In this document: piece after piece, positions 62,748-64,000 of the stretch
How positions within the stretch are numbered: the stretch's first letter is position 1
How the letters are laid out: every line of letters begins with the position of its first letter
NCBI GenBank assembly: GCA_042091375.1
Contig: JBELHO010000010.1
Span: 22,134 to 86,133, forward strand
Direction: 5' to 3'
Source of the DNA: JBELHO01 sp042091375
GTDB lineage: Bacteria > Pseudomonadota > Gammaproteobacteria > Enterobacterales > Alteromonadaceae
DNA: 64,000 bases
Made by a program: the position numbers and the translations under genes
The notes under the pieces: generated by a model
Database searches by the model: none
Seen by the model: only the letters and a program-made list of their open reading frames with translations
What the model was told of the DNA's origin: nothing

Positions 62748-63581
62748 ATGAAAGCCTATTTAGATTTAATGCGTCATGTCTATGAGAATGGCATTGAAAA
62801 ATCAGATCGCACTGGCACTGGCACTAAGAGTGTTTTTGGCTATCAAATGCGCTTCGATTTAGCACAGGGTTTCCCGTTAGTTACCACCAAGAAATGTCAT
62901 TTAAAATCGATTATTCACGAGTTACTATGGTTCATTAAAGGTGAGTCTAATATTGCTTACTTAACTGAGCACGGCGTTAAAATATGGGACGATTGGGCCA
63001 CAGAAGAAGGCGAGTTAGGACCTGTTTATGGGGTGCAATGGCGCAATTGGCCAGCCAGTGATGGTCATACTATAGATCAGTTGCAGCGATTAATAGATGA
63101 TTTAAAAAACAACCCTGATTCTCGTCGGCATATTATTACTGCATGGAATCCGGCACTACTGCCAGATACCTCTCTCAGTCCGCAACAAAATGCTGCCGAT
63201 GGCAAACAAGCCTTGCCTCCTTGCCATACCTTGTTTCAATTTTATGTATTAGAGGGCAAACTTTCTTGTCAGTTATATCAGCGCAGCGCCGATATTTTTC
63301 TGGGAGTGCCCTTTAATATTGCCAGTTATGCCCTGTTTACTATGATGATAGCGCAAGTGTGTGATTTGCAACTAGGTGATTTTGTACACACCTTCGGCGA
63401 TGCACATTTGTACCTCAATCACATGGAGCAAGTTGAACAACAGCTTTCTCGCCAGCCACTGCCATTGCCGATGATGAAGATCAATCCTGAAGTGAGTAGT
63501 ATTTTTGATTTCACTTTTGACGATTTTGAACTGCAGAACTATCAGGCACACCCTCATATTAAAGCCCCTATATCGGTGTGA
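62748..63581 (+). CDS. thyA: Thymidylate synthase
   Basis: Makes dTMP from dUMP using methylene-tetrahydrofolate. 277 residues, about 13 longer than E. coli ThyA because of an insertion just before the catalytic loop (after AWNPALL, ending KQAL). Catalytic cysteine C159 in PPCHTLFQFYV; DRTGTGTKSVFGYQMRF, QLYQRSADIFLGVPFNIASYA and the C-terminal HPHIKAPISV are intact. The one-carbon unit it uses comes from GlyA at the other end of the window. Confidence 0.97.
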   Translation: MKAYLDLMRHVYENGIEKSDRTGTGTKSVFGYQMRFDLAQGFPLVTTKKCHLKSIIHELLWFIKGESNIAYLTEHGVKIWDDWATEEGELGPVYGVQWRNWPASDGHTIDQLQRLIDDLKNNPDSRRHIITAWNPALLPDTSLSPQQNAADGKQALPPCHTLFQFYVLEGKLSCQLYQRSADIFLGVPFNIASYALFTMMIAQVCDLQLGDFVHTFGDAHLYLNHMEQVEQQLSRQPLPLPMMKINPEVSSIFDFTFDDFELQNYQAHPHIKAPISV

Positions 63582-64000
63582 TCATCTTTGACCCAATGCT
63601 GCTCTAACCCACAAAACTATCGGTGTATTTCAACCTATCCTTGGCTAAATGAATAAGTTAACCGCTTATTTCCCTGTTATTTACCCTGATATGTTCCGAA
63701 CAGAAATAGCCTAATTTGGTTTGCCTCGATGACAGTACTGACTTTTCATCTGAGGGAACTGCTCGATCAAGCCGCTTTGCCTTAACACTGGGTTATCAAA
63801 GTAAATAGCTAGGCTGCAAGCACTTATTAAGCTAATTAATAGCAGTATAAGGGGTAATATAAAATAGTATAAGGTTAGTCCTTGGCTTAGCGCCTAGTAT
63901 TAGTTGGAATTGTCCGGCATTACTCTGTATGACCAAGCATTGGCAACAATTGCTCATTATTGCTCATTATTGCTCTGTATTGTCTCGTTTCTATCTGAAC
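63582..64000. other. Intergenic region at right end of window
   Basis: 419 bases with no credible gene in any frame, ending in a short tandem repeat at 63949-63988. The next gene lies outside. Confidence 0.45.
63949..63988. repeat. Four-unit 10-bp tandem repeat
   Basis: ATTGCTCATT twice, then ATTGCTCTGT and ATTGTCTCGT: a 10-bp period that decays to the right. Continues the pattern of short-period repeats in intergenic DNA of this genome. Confidence 0.75.

Noticed and set aside
1..64000. tRNA genes, CRISPR arrays, insertion sequences, FMN or TPP riboswitches
   Set aside because: Looked for T-arm motifs, regularly spaced identical repeats with unique spacers, transposase motifs and riboswitch cores near rib, thiI and dxs genes; none was seen by eye.

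Overview
The window is a stretch of gammaproteobacterial chromosome. The closest resemblance is to marine Alteromonadales of the Colwelliaceae/Shewanella kind (for example Colwellia or Thalassotalea). This is judged from AT-rich coding DNA, sodium-driven biology (PomAB motor, NSS symporter, NhaC-type antiporter) and familiar gene blocks: nrdR-ribD-ribE-ribB, dxs-ispA-xseB opposite pomAB-thiI, ffh and rpsP-rimM-trmD-rplS, aroF-tyrA with pheA, mutH/rppH-ptsP-thyA. The species is an inference. I saw no rRNA, tRNA, CRISPR array, transposase or integrase.

Layout. 0.4-9.1 kb: glyA, then nrdR-ribD-ribE-ribBX (one-carbon and riboflavin metabolism), an exported amidase, and dxs. 9.1-15.7 kb: ispA and xseB, the sodium-driven flagellar stator pomAB, thiI, a ketopantoate reductase-like gene and yajQ. 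16-26 kb: NSS transporter, pseudouridine synthase, NhaC-like antiporter, gshA, an SLT-type lipoprotein, CorC/YfjD, YpjD and an SO_0444-type Cu/Zn permease. 26.4-33.4 kb: ffh and rpsP-rimM-trmD-rplS, normally neighbours, are held apart here by a 3.6 kb insert. The insert carries an arsR / permease / flavin-monooxygenase locus, read here as probable organoarsenical resistance, plus the ruins of a small lipoprotein gene.

34-36 kb: acs, followed by a 100-N assembly gap sitting in repetitive DNA. 36.5-39.3 kb: aroF-tyrA plus a thioredoxin-fold gene, with a good TyrR box upstream. 39.3-46.3 kb is an accessory stretch: a histidine phosphatase, a beta-barrel protein, an AsmA-like protein, a 1041-residue RTX protein, and a striking minisatellite of 12- and 17-bp units between the RTX gene and pheA. 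46.4-48.1 kb: pheA and a MAPEG protein.

48.6-55 kb: a cysteine desulfurase, SufU, XdhC and MobA-like group that looks like a sulfur/molybdenum-cofactor module, then a DUF2058 gene, a membrane-anchored glutaredoxin-like gene and the MsrPQ methionine sulfoxide reductase, itself a molybdoenzyme. 55-63.6 kb: YeaD, a diguanylate cyclase, mutH, rppH, ptsP, a TauE/SafE permease and thyA.

Main oddities: a RibB fusion whose GTP cyclohydrolase half has lost its zinc and catalytic residues; expected neighbours (ribH/nusB/thiL/pgpA and lgt) missing from their usual places; a cluster of DnaA-box-like 9-mers between two convergent genes; and short-period tandem repeats in several intergenic regions. Coordinates and starts were judged by eye from ribosome-binding sites and recalled family N-termini.
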